A stretch of DNA of 64,000 nucleotides from Actinomortierella ambigua. Taxonomy: Eukaryota; Mortierellomycota; Mortierellomycetes; Mortierellales; Mortierellaceae. Positions 21,019 through 33,400 of the stretch are shown in pieces. The DNA is taken from positions 30,116 to 94,115 of the forward strand of contig JAAAJB010000054.1 of NCBI GenBank assembly GCA_016098155.1, in the 5' to 3' direction. The notes under the pieces are model-generated. The model worked only from the letters and a program-made list of their open reading frames with translations, had not been told where the DNA came from and searched no databases. The translations under genes and the position numbers were made by a program. The first letter of the stretch is position 1, and every line of letters starts with the position of its first letter.

Positions 21019-22827
21019 CAGCTAGCGTCCCCGTCTCTCACTCGTTCGTGTATCGCTAGCCGGCCTCCCTCTGGGCTCTAGAGTATGCTCCTTACCGACG
21101 GTGTCTCTCTAGCACGTCTGTAGGCTGGGAAAAATGAGTGTGTATTCTTCCCTCCTCGCAGCCTGCTGCACTCCCTAATTTTCTACTTGACCAACCGAGG
21201 GTGAGACGGTCAATTCACCGACCTCCACTCGAGGTGAGAAGGAGCATGAGATGCAAGGTCAGTAGCAGAGTGCGAATGTGACGCAGCAAAGTAACAGCAT
21301 CATTGTACAGGAGTGCAGGCAGACCCTTCCTTGCTCTGTGGCCTTGCCTTCATCAACAAAGTTTGTTCTCCACACTTCATCTCTCGTATGAGAAAGTCGC
21401 CGAGAACGCAATGACGCAAGAAAGGCCCGGTGAGTTCATCTGCTTCCTATCTTCTTTCTCTCACTCTTGCTCCTCACTTTCCTCTTCTCACCCACTACAT
21501 ATGGACTTCACAGTCACTCACTCCCAATGCGCTTTAGAACGAGGGTGGCCTAAGACTCATGACAGTGTGGACTACCATGGAGATACCTTCACGCGTGGCT
21601 CTCTACTCTCTTGTGTCTTCAGCTTCTCTATTCTCCCACAGAATTCCCCTCCCTCCTAGTAACCTACACCCATGACCAATCTCTCCTACTAAACACATTG
21701 ATAGTTGCATGGGATAGGGATGTGGACACGTACAGTCACATGGATACATAGAACCAACGGCGCGGATAGCAACAATGATGCGGGCATCAAGGACATTCGA
21801 ATCAGGACACTGCAACAAGGTACGATTTGGTTGCAGTGTAATGGTCTTGGACGGCCGCCGAGTGATGGCACGCAATCGCACAATGTGTCCTTTGAATGGA
21901 TGCACCAGTATGGTCTTTTACGATGTTGAGGTTGTGCCATGGTGGCGAATAGCAGGCACAAATGTGAATGCAGAAATCACCTTTCAACCTTGGACGGCCG
22001 AGCTCCCGTAGGATTCAATGCTGAGGATATCCACGCAGAAGCCGAGTTGTTGAGCCAAAGAGAAGCCAGGCGAGAAGATGTATATTCTGATGAGAATGTG
22101 CACAGTCGACGGATAGGTACGGTGAATGCAGATGATAATGATGATGATGAAGTATCTTTCCCAAGGGGGTTGAGGTGAAGACTCGCAAATAAGAAAGGGC
22201 TTCTTGCAAATTGGTACTATGTACATGACCATACCGTGGGTCCTGAGGCCATCCTCGGCTTGAGACTAGCAGAGTACATGCTGACCTTCACTCTCTTGTG
22301 TCCCGCAGCTTAATAGGTTTGGCTTAATTCCTCGATTTTTTCCTGTGACGTTCTTTTTTTTTCATTTCGCCCGTGAACTCTTATGCCAAGTCCCTATCTC
22401 TCTCGTATTTCCACCATTGCTTCCACCACCCATTTCCTCCCCTCAACCACTTTCTCTTCTACAACCTCTCTTCCTTCTTCTACACAAATGAGCTGGTAAG
22501 GACATTGGGCGCACCTTGTCCTCTCTTCATCCATCCAACATTCCATTCAATACTCCATCCATCCAATCTTTCATCACTCTGAAGTGAATGTCCATCCCGC
22601 TGGTCAATATTCTCTCAGCCCCGCAATGCGCACGCACATGTGCTTCAAAGAAAAAGGCAGCACCTAGTTTTGTTTGCTTCCCTTTGGAACACCCTGCTCT
22701 TTCTCTCTCTTTCTCTCTCTCTCTCTCTACCCACCTATCCATCTATCTCGCTCTGTCTCTCTCTCTCGCTCACGTTAAACGCAGCCTACTGATATTCCCG
22801 GCCTTCTCTTTTTTCCCGATTATCACA
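21019..22827. other. intergenic, no gene supported
   Basis: About 1.8 kb before the Rvs161-type gene. Short frames on both strands (21689-21961 minus, 21939-22178 plus) have no recognisable features. A CT-rich stretch at about 22700-22770, just upstream of the next ATG, is typical of fungal promoters and 5' leaders. Confidence 0.45.
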
Positions 22828-24043
22828 ATGTCTAGGTCTGGTTTCAAAAAGAACCTCAACCGCGCCACAACCACGGTGCTGTCCAAGACGGGCAACATTG
22901 ACAAGACCTCTGATCGCGAGTTTGACGAGGAAGAGAGGCGACTCAAACTGTAAATGGCGTGCGACTAGCAAGGAGGATAACAAAGAAAAAAAAAAGCGAG
23001 GGCGCAAGGTTTTTATTTCTTTTCTTGTCGCAAATGCTAAAACTATAGGTGGGCTGTTTTCTTTTCTACTTTCTTTCCCTGTCAATGACGACAATATAGT
23101 CTCGAAGCCAAAGCAGAAAAATTGCACAAGGAAGCAAGAGGATATGTCGACGCTGTGCGAGGTACGGACTGTGATGGTCGTAGACCCTAAGCAAAAGGCA
23201 CCGCCCCCTATATTATCCGATCTGGAGAAGATGAAGAAGAAGAGGAGGCATGCCACCATCGAAGCTTCTTCAGGTTTTCCAGCATTCTCACACTAATCTT
23301 GTGCCCCATGAAAAATATAGGTATGACAGGAGCACAACTCCGGATCGCTTCCACCATCGACCAGTTTTACGACGAGGGCGCACCCATGGGCATCTATGGC
23401 GTCAAGTACAAGGAGGCAGTCACCAAACTGGACGAGCAAGCGCGTGAAGATATTGTATGTCGGGGCTTATCCCCCCCTTGCATTGTTTTTTTATCTCTCT
23501 TCATTTGAAGAAGGTATCTCTTTGTATCTCCTCCTCTCCAAATGCTGACCCCCCTTCTTTCCCTATTTTTTACCTACTTTTTTTTAGGACTCGGCCTATC
23601 GCACGACCGTCCTGGAGCCGATCGGGCGGTTTGCGGCCTACTTCCCCGAGATTAACGAAGGGCTCCGGCGGCGCCAAAAGAAGCTGATCGACTATGACAC
23701 GGCGCGGGCCAAAGTGCGCAAGCTGGTTGAGAAGCCGTCGGAGGATGCGTCCAGGCTGCCGCGGGCCGAGATGGAATGCAATGCCTCGCGGGAGGTCTAC
23801 GAGACGATCCATGCGCAGCTGACGGCCGAGTTGCCCAAGGTCATGGACAGCAGGATAGCGTACTTGGACCCGTCCTTTGAGGCCGTGGTCAAGAGCCAGC
23901 TGGCGTTTGCTCAGGATGCCCATACGACCTTGGATAACCTGCGCCAGTTCTTCCCGCAGGAGGCCCAGGGCTATGAGCTCGAGGAGTCTGTCGATGGCAT
24001 CTTGCGCCAGATGCGCGAGTTGACGATCTGTGGCCTGGCATAA
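22828..24043 (+). CDS. RVS161: BAR-domain protein of the Rvs161/Hob3 type, 257 residues
   Basis: Four exons, 22828-22949, 23100-23161, 23321-23454 and 23588-24043, with GT-AG introns whose phases (2, 1, 0) keep one frame. The protein starts MSRSGFKKNLNRATTTVL, then KTGNIDKTSDREFDEEERR, the amphipathic helix 0 and first BAR helix typical of Rvs161, Hob3 and amphiphysin. It continues with GMTGAQLRIASTIDQFY and ends after VDGILRQMREL with no SH3 domain. Length and absence of SH3 match Rvs161/Hob3 rather than Rvs167. By family it forms curved dimers on membranes and acts in endocytic scission, actin patch organisation and polarity. The symbol is assigned by similarity. Two AATAAA hexamers follow the stop. 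Confidence 0.95.
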
Positions 24044-24047
24044 AAAA

Positions 24048-24053
24048 AATAAA
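24048..24053 (+). terminator. poly(A) signal AATAAA of the Rvs161-type gene
   Basis: It lies 5 nt after the stop codon; a second AATAAA at 24113-24118 is the more usual distance. Both precede the convergent transcription factor gene. Confidence 0.4.
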
Positions 24054-24489
24054 TAAAAAAGTTGCGTCCTTTCCTCCTCCACTCTCCGACATACGACTGC
24101 ACACGAAAACAGAATAAATAGATGAATAAAAATATCAAATACAAAGCACTGAGAAATGTTTGGGTCTTTGGTTATATTACAGTTTCGAGGTTTGGGTTTT
24201 CAGCAAAGGTGTAGAAAAAAAAAAGACTGCAGATGCAACAACAAAAAAAAGTGAGGATTAAAGAAAAGAGGATGAATGAGAGCAACTGGGACAAGATAAA
24301 AAAGACAAGAACAAAAAACAAAAACGACTTGAAGACAAATAAAATAATGAAATAGATGAATGAATGCGATGCGTGGGTTGGGGATGGTGAGCGTGAGACT
24401 ATGTAACAAGAGCTTGTTTGTTTCTTGTGTTAAAAAATACAAGGTAATAAAGAGGCGGCAGAGAAATAAGGAACGGAAGAAAAAAAAAA
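24054..24489. other. convergent intergenic region
   Basis: About 0.44 kb between two 3' ends, AT-rich with A runs on the plus strand. No gene. Confidence 0.6.
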
Positions 24490-27400
24490 CTACCAAGTCT
24501 CGGCATCAATGTCCTCCATCGTCGTGTCATCCACGAGATCGTTGAAAAAGATGGACGTCGGCGGTTGCGCCGACGGGCCATTGCTGACCGCTGACGGCGG
24601 CATGCCAAGATCGCCTACATGGCTTGGCCGACGACTCGCACTGGTTGCATCGTTGTTCTGGTTGTTGTTGTTATTGTTGTTGCCAATGAAGTTGTTGTGG
24701 TTGGTATTATTGCCGCCATGGTGATGGCTCATAGATCCCACTCGACGCCTTGCATGGGCTGGAGACAACAACTCATCACCGTCGATCATCGTCGAAGGCA
24801 GTGTCATATCGTTCAGTGCTCCAGCTTTGATGCTATTCGCCGCATGACCATGGCCAACAAGGTTGTTGTTGTTGTTGCTGTTGTTGTTAGGGACACTCAT
24901 GTTGTTGCCTCCGTTGCTGTGGCCATGGTGGCCATGGTGCCGAAGTGGGTGCTGTGGCCGACCATCCGCGCCTTGTGGGTGGCCATTGTTGAAATCCATC
25001 ATCGCCTTTTGATAGATCTGACTCACAAGATCGTCATCAAGTGGGAACTCTTGCTTAATGTACACATCCTCCGGCTCAACCTTCAAAGGCACCTGAGGCG
25101 ACAAGGACTGAGCATGGACCGTTGGTGTCAGCTGCGGTTGAGGCGAGGGCTCGGTCGTGCCTCGTTGTTGTTGTTGATGATGTTGCGGTTGTCTTTGCTG
25201 CTGCTGCTGCTGCTGCTGTAGTTGTTGACGATGCATCTGCAGCTTACGCTCTTCCTGTTCACGCGCCTGCAGCGTATGGAAATGAAACGGTGCAGCGGCT
25301 GTAGCGCCAAGAATGCCCAGTCCCGCAGCTCCCGAAGGACCGCTAGCACCGCCGACACTTGGACCACCAGCAGACGATGACGACGCCGACGCCGATGTCG
25401 GCACGAGAAGGGGCTGGCCATTGAGGCCTAGCTCCGTGCCTGTGGCGCCCACGCCAAATCCTGCAAAGTCCACGCCAAAGCCGCCCGGGTAAGTCTCGAA
25501 ATAGTTGTTTCCCATCGAGCCCAAGCTGTTGTTGCCGCTCACATAGTTGGATGGGCCTCCGACGGGGCTCTCGTACGACACATGCTCCTGCGCCGACATC
25601 AGCTGCTGGTTCCAACCATCCATACCACCCAACGAGTTAGCTTGCTCGTTCCAATAGTCGTCCTCGTCCGGATCGTGCTCGCCAATGCCCAACATCGCCG
25701 TCAGCGACGTTGAATCCAGAGGTGACACTCGACCAGTATTGTCAAACACAATCGTCGGGTTCGAGTTGTAAAACTCGGTCAGGATCGCCTTTGACTCTTC
25801 GCTCGGCACGGTCGAACAGTTGGGCACCATGTTTGCCGCTCGTGCAGCGGCTGCTGTCGCTGCCGCTGACGCTGCTGCTACAGAAGAGGATGCCGCCGGA
25901 TCAACATTGTTCATGTTGTTCGAGTGGTCGTCGACGGAGATGGGCGGCACGACTGTAGCAGCCAAAGACGAGGACGATTGAATTACCTCCATGACACTGT
26001 CATCTCCAGCATCCGGCTCGGCAGGCAGCATGGGGCTGTTCTGGGCAGGGGTATTGGCCATACTTGTGCCGACCGACCAAGTGTGCGGCGATCTCGTCCG
26101 GTTCACAAGCGACGAGGCGCCTGTTGTCGGTCCATCGCTCTGCGATGCAGGCGAAGAGGGGATACCCAGCGACGGAAAGTTGGTTGTAGTCATTGTTGGC
26201 TGCATCCTTGGGCTCGAAGGCTGCGAGTCTGAGCGGAGATAAGGATGGTGCAAGTGGTGCAGCACGTGGTGGTGATCCGGGTGCTTGACTTCCCGAAGCA
26301 CTGTCGTCGCCGGGCTCGACATACTGCTCGAACTTGTCGGTCCTGGGGAGACAGACGAGTGGTGACCCGACAAGGGGCTCGGGCTGTTCTCGTCCTGGTG
26401 CCTTGCCACCTGCGCGTTGTAAATGTTGTCCATGATATCCGAACTCTTCTTCAGACTGTCAAAGGCATAGTGTTGGGAGTATGCCTTGATCACGCTCAAA
26501 GTCGACACAAACTGAGACTTTGACTTGAGCGACTGGTATGCTGTCGAGTTGGCGGTGTTGGTGAGATGCATGATGGCCGCGTGCAAGATCGTGTAGCACT
26601 GTGTACCAAAGTTGAGACCAAACTGAGGTTGGAAGCAAAGCGAACGAGCCAGGCCAGTGATCATCGAGGCCGACAAAGTACAACGCTCGTGCGAGAGACT
26701 CGTCTTGGGCATATCATCGGTCGAGCGAGGATTGGACGAGTCCATGTAAGGATTGTGCAGGCTGTGAACGATCGAATAAAAGTACATGTGAAGTGATGCC
26801 ACGTAGGGTGAAGGCAGCGTCTTTGTCGACAGTGCATCCGGCGCGGGCGTGTACTGCAAATGCTCGGGCAGGCCAGCCAGCCACGTAAACAAGGACTCGT
26901 CCAGCGACGTCAGAGCCACCTCGTGCTCCTCCTGGGTCCTGTACCGATTGTTAGCGACACGGGTAAAGTGCTTGAGAACTCGACCAACGAGCTTGCTGAG
27001 ATGGAGAAGTTGCAAGAACAGTTGTGGTGGCGAGTAATAGTGAGATAGCGAAACCATGCTGTTGCTGTTGGATCCTGGCCCGTCATACAAGTGCTCCTGG
27101 AATGGAAAGTCAATGTTGCAGTCGCCGTCATGAATAATGGCCGGTTTCCTCGTTGCCAGCGCCAACAGACGGTCGTTCATGTAGCAGCACCACCAAATAC
27201 AGCGTCTTGTCTCACGTTCGTCGTCGGGCAGTCCCATGTGCTTGCATGACTTGTGCAGGTCAAGCAATTGAGCCATGCGCACACTCATCGAATGGTATGT
27301 TTGCCGCTGAGTCTGATTGTCCTCCAACTGTGCCAAGAAAAGCAGCGCCTGGACCGTAGACAAGCGAGGTGCCATCAAAAAGTGAGGTAGCATTGCCTGG

Positions 27401-30400
27401 GCGCGTTCCAAAAATAGCTGGCCTGCTGTCTCGGGTCGGGTAGGGTCTGCACGCAACACCACCCAGTTGGAGTATCGTGAAGCGTACGCAAACATTGCGT
27501 TCAGCAGCAGCAGTGATGGTGTGCTGTTGGGATCGTTCAGCTGCTCGATAAAGATCTTCTTGTGCACAATAGGCCAAACAGGATAGCGGTATGTAAAGTA
27601 CGTGTCCACCAAGTGATCCCGAATCTCAATGCTAGGCAAATCCGTAGACTGTGTTGGAAGCGAAAGATCGGATGGAAGACTGAGCTCAGGAGGCGGTGTA
27701 TCGTCCAGCCCGTCACGCTTCTTCTCCACCACGAGATCGTAAGCCTTTGGAGCAGGCTGCTGTTGTTGGGTGGTATTGTCAGTCAGTTTGAGAGATTCCA
27801 TGATGTATACCAGAGTGTTGTGGGTATGCTTGCTCTCAAGGTCATTGATGCAAGAGTCGATATCGCTAATGGTGCTTGTGGGTGGCGACTGAACGAGCAA
27901 GGGCGTCGCTGGGGACTGGATGTGTGCAGGTGGCTGCATCTGTGTTTGTGGCATCTGCTGCTGGAATTGATGTGGTTGCACATGGAACATTGTTTGCACG
28001 TTTTGAAGAAGCTCCGGAGGCTGCTGCTGGTGAGGCAACTGCTGAAGAGGCGGAGGCAGCGTCGAGAATCCATGTGGCCTCTGTAATGGTGGCGGGATAT
28101 GTTGATGCTGATGTGCGGTTTGCTGAGCAGGTACCTGAATATGGTTGGTAAACGACACGCTGGGGTTGGAAGGCGAGTGTGGGATGTGGGCGTGATGGCG
28201 ATGACTCTTTGACGCTAAAGTATGACGAACAGATGGAATCACAGAATGTTAGTACAAACGCTCTCGGGACATAAGATATGTAATTGCAAGTAAACAAATG
28301 CCCCTCTGCCTAGGCCCTTCTCCGCATCGAAAACCACTCTGGCGGGGTTCACTGCCAAGGGACAGCTGAATTGGAATGAAAAATACGAGTCAGAGACAAA
28401 GGGGCAAGCAAGGGAGGGAAGGGGGGGGGCGAAGGGAGGTTGCGCAGACGATCGATCGGGTCCTGACGACCAACCAGTCTCTCTGTCCTTTGGATAGCAA
28501 GGGGGAAAAAATCGCGCTCTTTTCCGAAGGAGAAGGTGCACGCACGCACAGCCGTCAAAAAAAGGCAATGCGGAGAGGCTTCCGATGGACAAGGAGGAAA
28601 AAAAGCGTAAACAGAGAATAAACACCACATCAGCCAAGCCCTTCTCCTCTCCATGACCACGCACAGTGCGCAACGATAATTTTTCGTCCAAGTCTTCCTG
28701 TCCTCCCCTCAGCCTTGGGCTCAAGGTGTTGTTGTCGTCTGCATGTCGGAATTTTCAGTATTGCAGTGCAAACTGGCCGGCATTTTCTGGGCAAGAGGGA
28801 GGAAATACTGTATTCCTCTCATTCGCCCCCCCCCCCCACGATGTTTGTCGTCTGGGAAAAAAAAAAAGAGCTGAGCGCATGAGCTCTTCCTCATATCCGT
28901 GCATTGCTCGCAGCAGTCTGAGATTGTGCGTCGAAGCAAGAGAGACACGTATGTATTCTATCCCCTTCCTTGTCTCTCGCCCTCTTGTCGGGCTTGGACC
29001 TGACTGGGCCTGGCTAGACCCTTTTTCCACCTCGTACACACGATGGCGGACATGATTTTTTTTTGAGGGAATAGAAAGAAGCACGGGACTATGGTACCGG
29101 CATGTTGCGCTCCTCTCTCAAGTACTCCTCCTGCCTAGAAGTCATTTGAATAGGCGTGGATCTGCCCTCCCCCTCTCTCTCTCTCCTCTCTTACTAGCCA
29201 GTAATTTCTGTTTCTCAGTCGAGTTCGGTCGATCCATCCGCGTGATCACCCCGACAATATTAACCTTTGGTACTCTTACCAGAAATAACAATGAAAGAGA
29301 ACGCCCAATGGATCCAAACAAGAGATCTCCTCAATGGCTCCGCCTTTTTTTTTTTTTTTTTTTTTTTCCTTTCTCTCCGCCCCCCGGCCGGTTTTCCCTT
29401 TTATCCGGTTGNNNNNNNNNNCTTATTGATACAAGCAAGGACCCCCCCAAAAGCACCCCAAATTTTTTTTTTTTTTTTTTTTTTTGCTCTAGCTGCTGCA
29501 GCCAGCGAGGTTCACCCTTTAGACAGGTTGGTTCAATTGTTGTTGTTTTTCTTCATGATGCCATGCAGGATCGGTTCCAGTAAAAGAACAATCCTGTGAT
29601 TGTGCCATGTAACCTTGTTCTCGATAACCAACGCCATTCTTCCGTCCGCCTTTCCCTTCCCCCCCCCCCGTGGTAAAAATAACAAATCAATAAAAAAAAT
29701 AATGAAAGAGTTAAATGGAGTAGAGTAGGATACTTGCCTCCTTTCCTCGAGGGACCTGCGGCACGCGTAGAGTTGATGTTTTCATCTTTTTGCCACTCGT
29801 CAAGAGGGATACCGTGCTTGCCAATGTCCTTGATCTGGGACTTTGTCAGTGTCTCCATATGAGAATGTGCATGCGCACTGTCATCTTTCCTCGAGTCTCT
29901 GCGCACTGGCTTGTCCTGGCAGTCGCTCTTTGGCTTGTGCACCTGAGTCTGCGTGATGTTGGTGTGAGTACTCTAAAAAGATGATCAACGGTCGTGTTCA
30001 AGGCGTTTTGTTTGTCAGAGTGATAGGAAGCATAGCACAACACAAAAAGAGATCACTCGGTCAAGGGAGATTGATATCAAGTGATAATATACAGTCGTTT
30101 AGAGGAATAGAGAGTACAAAGTTGATAAGATGTGACACACCCCTTCCATGGCATGTGTTCATCGTCTACTCCGTTCGTTGCCTTACCATGGTAGACATGC
30201 AGGTCCCTTTGCCAGTCGGGGTCGATGCGCCGCTACCAGGGGCCGAGTGGGTAGTCGACCCAGGAGCGGAGGAAGCAGTCGAGCTGTGAAAGTGACTCGG
30301 TGCCGAGGCGTAAACACAGGAGCGATCACTCTTTTTGCACGACTTGCAAGGGCGTTGGCCGTCGCACTTGATCTTTTGACGACGGCACTCGGAGCATGCC

Positions 30401-30498
30401 TGTTGGATTCTGACGCGCTGTCGCTTCTTCCATGGGTCTTCCGAATACAGGTTCACAAACGAGACCTGTGGCAAGTTGGCAGGAGAAGCCGGCGACAT
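24490..30498 (-). CDS. Zn2Cys6 transcription factor with fungal_trans domain, 1423 residues
   Basis: Three exons, 30187-30498, 29738-29972 and 24490-28214. Intron 1 (214 nt) is GT-AG; intron 2 (1523 nt) starts with GC in the context GAG/GCAAGT and ends with TTTAG. Only that GC donor keeps the frame. The Zn cluster is canonical, C35-x2-C38-x6-C45-x5-C51-x2-C54-x6-C61, preceded by basic KKRQRVR. A fungal_trans regulatory domain begins near residue 380 (DHLVDTYFTYRYPVWPIVHK) and extends through ETRRCIWWCCYMNDRLLAL. Long Gln, Asn, Ser and Ala tracts follow, as in activators. Two sumoylation-type motifs, LKVE and IKQE, sit near the C-terminus. The start is the ATG at 30498; the frame is open further only from a TTG. 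Target genes are unknown. Confidence 0.9.
25048..25086 (-). other. two adjacent sumoylation-type motifs
   Basis: On the coding strand LKVEPE (codons at 25075-25086) and IKQE (25048-25059) both fit the consensus hydrophobic-Lys-x-Glu and are five residues apart in a Pro/acidic context. Prediction from consensus only. Confidence 0.4.
29345..29485. repeat. two T23 homopolymers flanking the N gap
   Basis: T runs of exactly 23 nt occupy 29345-29367 and 29463-29485, on either side of the 10-base gap, inside the long intron of the transcription factor gene. Confidence 0.9.
29412..29421. other. assembly gap (10 N)
   Basis: Ten N bases in the second intron of the Zn2Cys6 gene. The true gap length is not known, so the intron may be longer than 1523 nt. 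Confidence 0.99.
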
Positions 30499-33400
30499 AT
30501 GAGGGCAACCAAGAAAGGGGCGGGAGGGGAAGGGAAGACAAGGGTTCGAAGAATCACCAAGCAAACAAACTTGCGGGAAGTGAAGCTGGGTGAATTTAGG
30601 CGAGGCGAGGCGAGGCGAAGCGAGGGGAAGGGGGGCGAGGCTTCCTTGGATGAGGCTGTGTTGGTGGTCGAGGAATGGGTCGTTGGAACTAGCCCTAACT
30701 GTTGTTGTGCAGTGCGAGGTATGTGTGCCTGGAGAAGAAAGTGATGAGCAAGAGTCAGAAGAAAGGTGGGGTCATGGATGAGTAACAAACGACTTGACAA
30801 TCAGCGCTCTGATGGCTCAGTCAGAAACGCAAGAGCAAGGTGGAGTAAAAGACAACGAGCAGCAGCATGGCCTACAGAAGAACAAGGTTCGGCTGTCCTC
30901 CGCACGCACGCACGCACGCACACACGCTGCTGCTGCTATTGTTGTTGTCTCTGTGTGTGTGTCGGTCAACCCTCCAACTCCATGGTCACCCAGTGCCAAT
31001 CTTTATTCATTCTTTGCAGCCTTCATCAGCACCTCCTCCGTCTGACAGAGTCGAGTTGTTGGATTGAGTTTGTTGGCTGGACAGGTCCATGTAGGTGGTG
31101 GATGCGGCAGCACTTTACTGTCTGGTATGCGCAGGAGAAGGGCAGGGGAATGAGTCAGCAGGCAGGACATGGGTTTGATGTTGAGCGATTACCTTGCTGT
31201 CTCTTCTGACACACTTGGAATGTCAAGAATCAAAGCAGCCAAGTTGGGTTGGTTGGTTGGTTGGTGGAGGCAGGGGTAACAAGGAGACTGCCAGTGTGGA
31301 TTATGGTGTGTAGTGGCGGTGGAGGAGAGGGGGATAGGTGCAGTGAAGGTAGGTTTAGGCACCCAATAGTCGGTGGTGTGGGGCAAGTCAAGAAGAGTAT
31401 GGTAGTTGTGTTGTTGGGTTGGTGGGGGGAGTGAAAGAGGAGGGAAAAAAAAAAAAGGTGTGCAAGGTAGGTTGGGCCATACGCCACAGAGAGAGAAAAG
31501 AGTTTGGAGCATCAATTGACTGCTTTTTTGTTGTCTGTCGCTCATTCTTAGAATATAAGACAATAGAGTCAGTCCAGAGAGAAAGAGAGAAAATAATAAG
31601 AGGGGGGGGGACCAGTCAGCCAAAAGGGCCGTTGGGTTGATCAGGCATCCACTTGACAGGAAAATAAAGAAGCGACAGCGGACCCCAACCCAGCCTTCCA
31701 CGAAGCCAATGGCATGTCCTGCTCGATGATCCAAATCACTCACACACACATAGCGACTCATCTCGCACGTATCTCTCCACTCTCTCACCCCTCTTCTCTG
31801 TTCTTTTTCTTTTTCTCCAATCTCCTCATTCTCACCTCTCATGTCAATGATATGACCGTACCTTTGTATCTGCAATCATGTTTGATAGGAGGGATTTGAT
31901 TTCCCCCCTGGCGATCTGACTCTACAGTTGTATGTACACGATGAGCAATCACAGTCTTAATGCTTGCTTGCCTGCCAGCCTGTTCTGTCCTGCTCTGTCT
32001 GTCAAGCTGTCTGGTTGACGTTGGGGAGGGGGGGGTGTCAAGCCCTGGAGGGGAGAGGGGAGAGAGGGGGGCTGAGGTGAGGTGAATGAAGGTGGGAAGG
32101 TTTGTTATTTGTTCGTGATTGTTTCTTGTCTGATCGCGATCCAATTGCCTGATGTATCACCAACCAGTCAGGCAAGATATATCGTTCATATATGGACGAG
32201 CACCGCATGCCATGGAAGGACGACGATCCTATGGTATGGCCGAGGGAAGGCGAGGGAGGGAGAAGGGGGGGGGGACACATCACATCCTGAAGGTCTCTTC
32301 GCCAAGGCTGCTTGCAGCGGTGGATGAAATAATAGATGTGATCGACATTCCAAGGGCCTCTCTACCCCTGCACTGCTGCCCTGCTGCTGCTCTTGTAAAT
32401 GTAAACTGTATCTGGCTTGCTTGCTTTGTTGAAACCCCAGCCCAGCTGAGCTGCCGCTGTTGCTGCTGCTGCTGCTGCTGCTGCAAGTCTAGCGAGGTTG
32501 AACTATTCTCTACCCCGTATTTTAATGCCATGTCGCCATGAGCCCCAGTTTTTTTTTCCTTCTTCCTTGACACACACCCCCACTCCAACTCCGCATTTCC
32601 TCCATGTCTCTCTCTCTCTCTTTTTCTCTCTCGCTCTCTCTCCTTGTGTCTATCAACATACTGTTTCCCATTCTTATCCTCCCCCCCCCTTCCCCACCAA
32701 CCGCTTTCTCAGCTGAGCACTGCCGGTGCTCGGAGTCTCCTCGCCTTGAGCGGACTTTATTGCAGTGTAAGAAGACCTGATGGGTCATGGAAGGTAAGTG
32801 TGGGAAGATACTGAGATGGTCGCCCATTGGCCGAGACGACGTACAAGTCGACCTGTACCCAAGAGTACCTTTGCAAGAGACGCTTGAGCCAAGAGGAGTT
32901 GGGTAGCACAAGTCAGAGACAGCCCAGAGATGAGAGGGGTTGGCTGGGTGGGTGGGTGATGGAGTCCGTTCCGTTCCGTTCGTCCGAAGTTCCATCCGAA
33001 ATACCCCCTCTCACCCCTGGCCCTTCCTCCTCCTTCCCCCCCCACCCACTTTTTTTATTCCATACCAATCTCCCCTCCTCCCCACACTTTCGCCTGCTGC
33101 ACCACGACGATTCTCAAGCATGCCCACGCGCGCGTTGGTCGCTTTTGGGCACCAAACTTGGAAAGAGATGTCCGAATGATGTCCACTCACTCACCCTCTC
33201 CTCCCTGTCTCTACGCTTCCTGTTTGCTTCTCTTATCGTCGACACCCCATGTCCATCCATCCATTGAGACAAGCCGATTGCCGCCGCTGATAGGCTAGGG
33301 CCCGCTTCACGCCGTGCTCATTGGTGCTTAGAACCTAGCCCTGTGTAAGTCATCCCTTTTCTCCACCCCCACCCTCCACGTCTCAGACACTCATAATCTA

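Noticed and set aside
21689..22178. short frames on both strands
   Set aside because: No start context, domain or splice sites. Treated as intergenic.
30166..30564. longer start for the Zn2Cys6 factor at 30564
   Set aside because: The codon there is TTG. The first ATG in frame is 30498.
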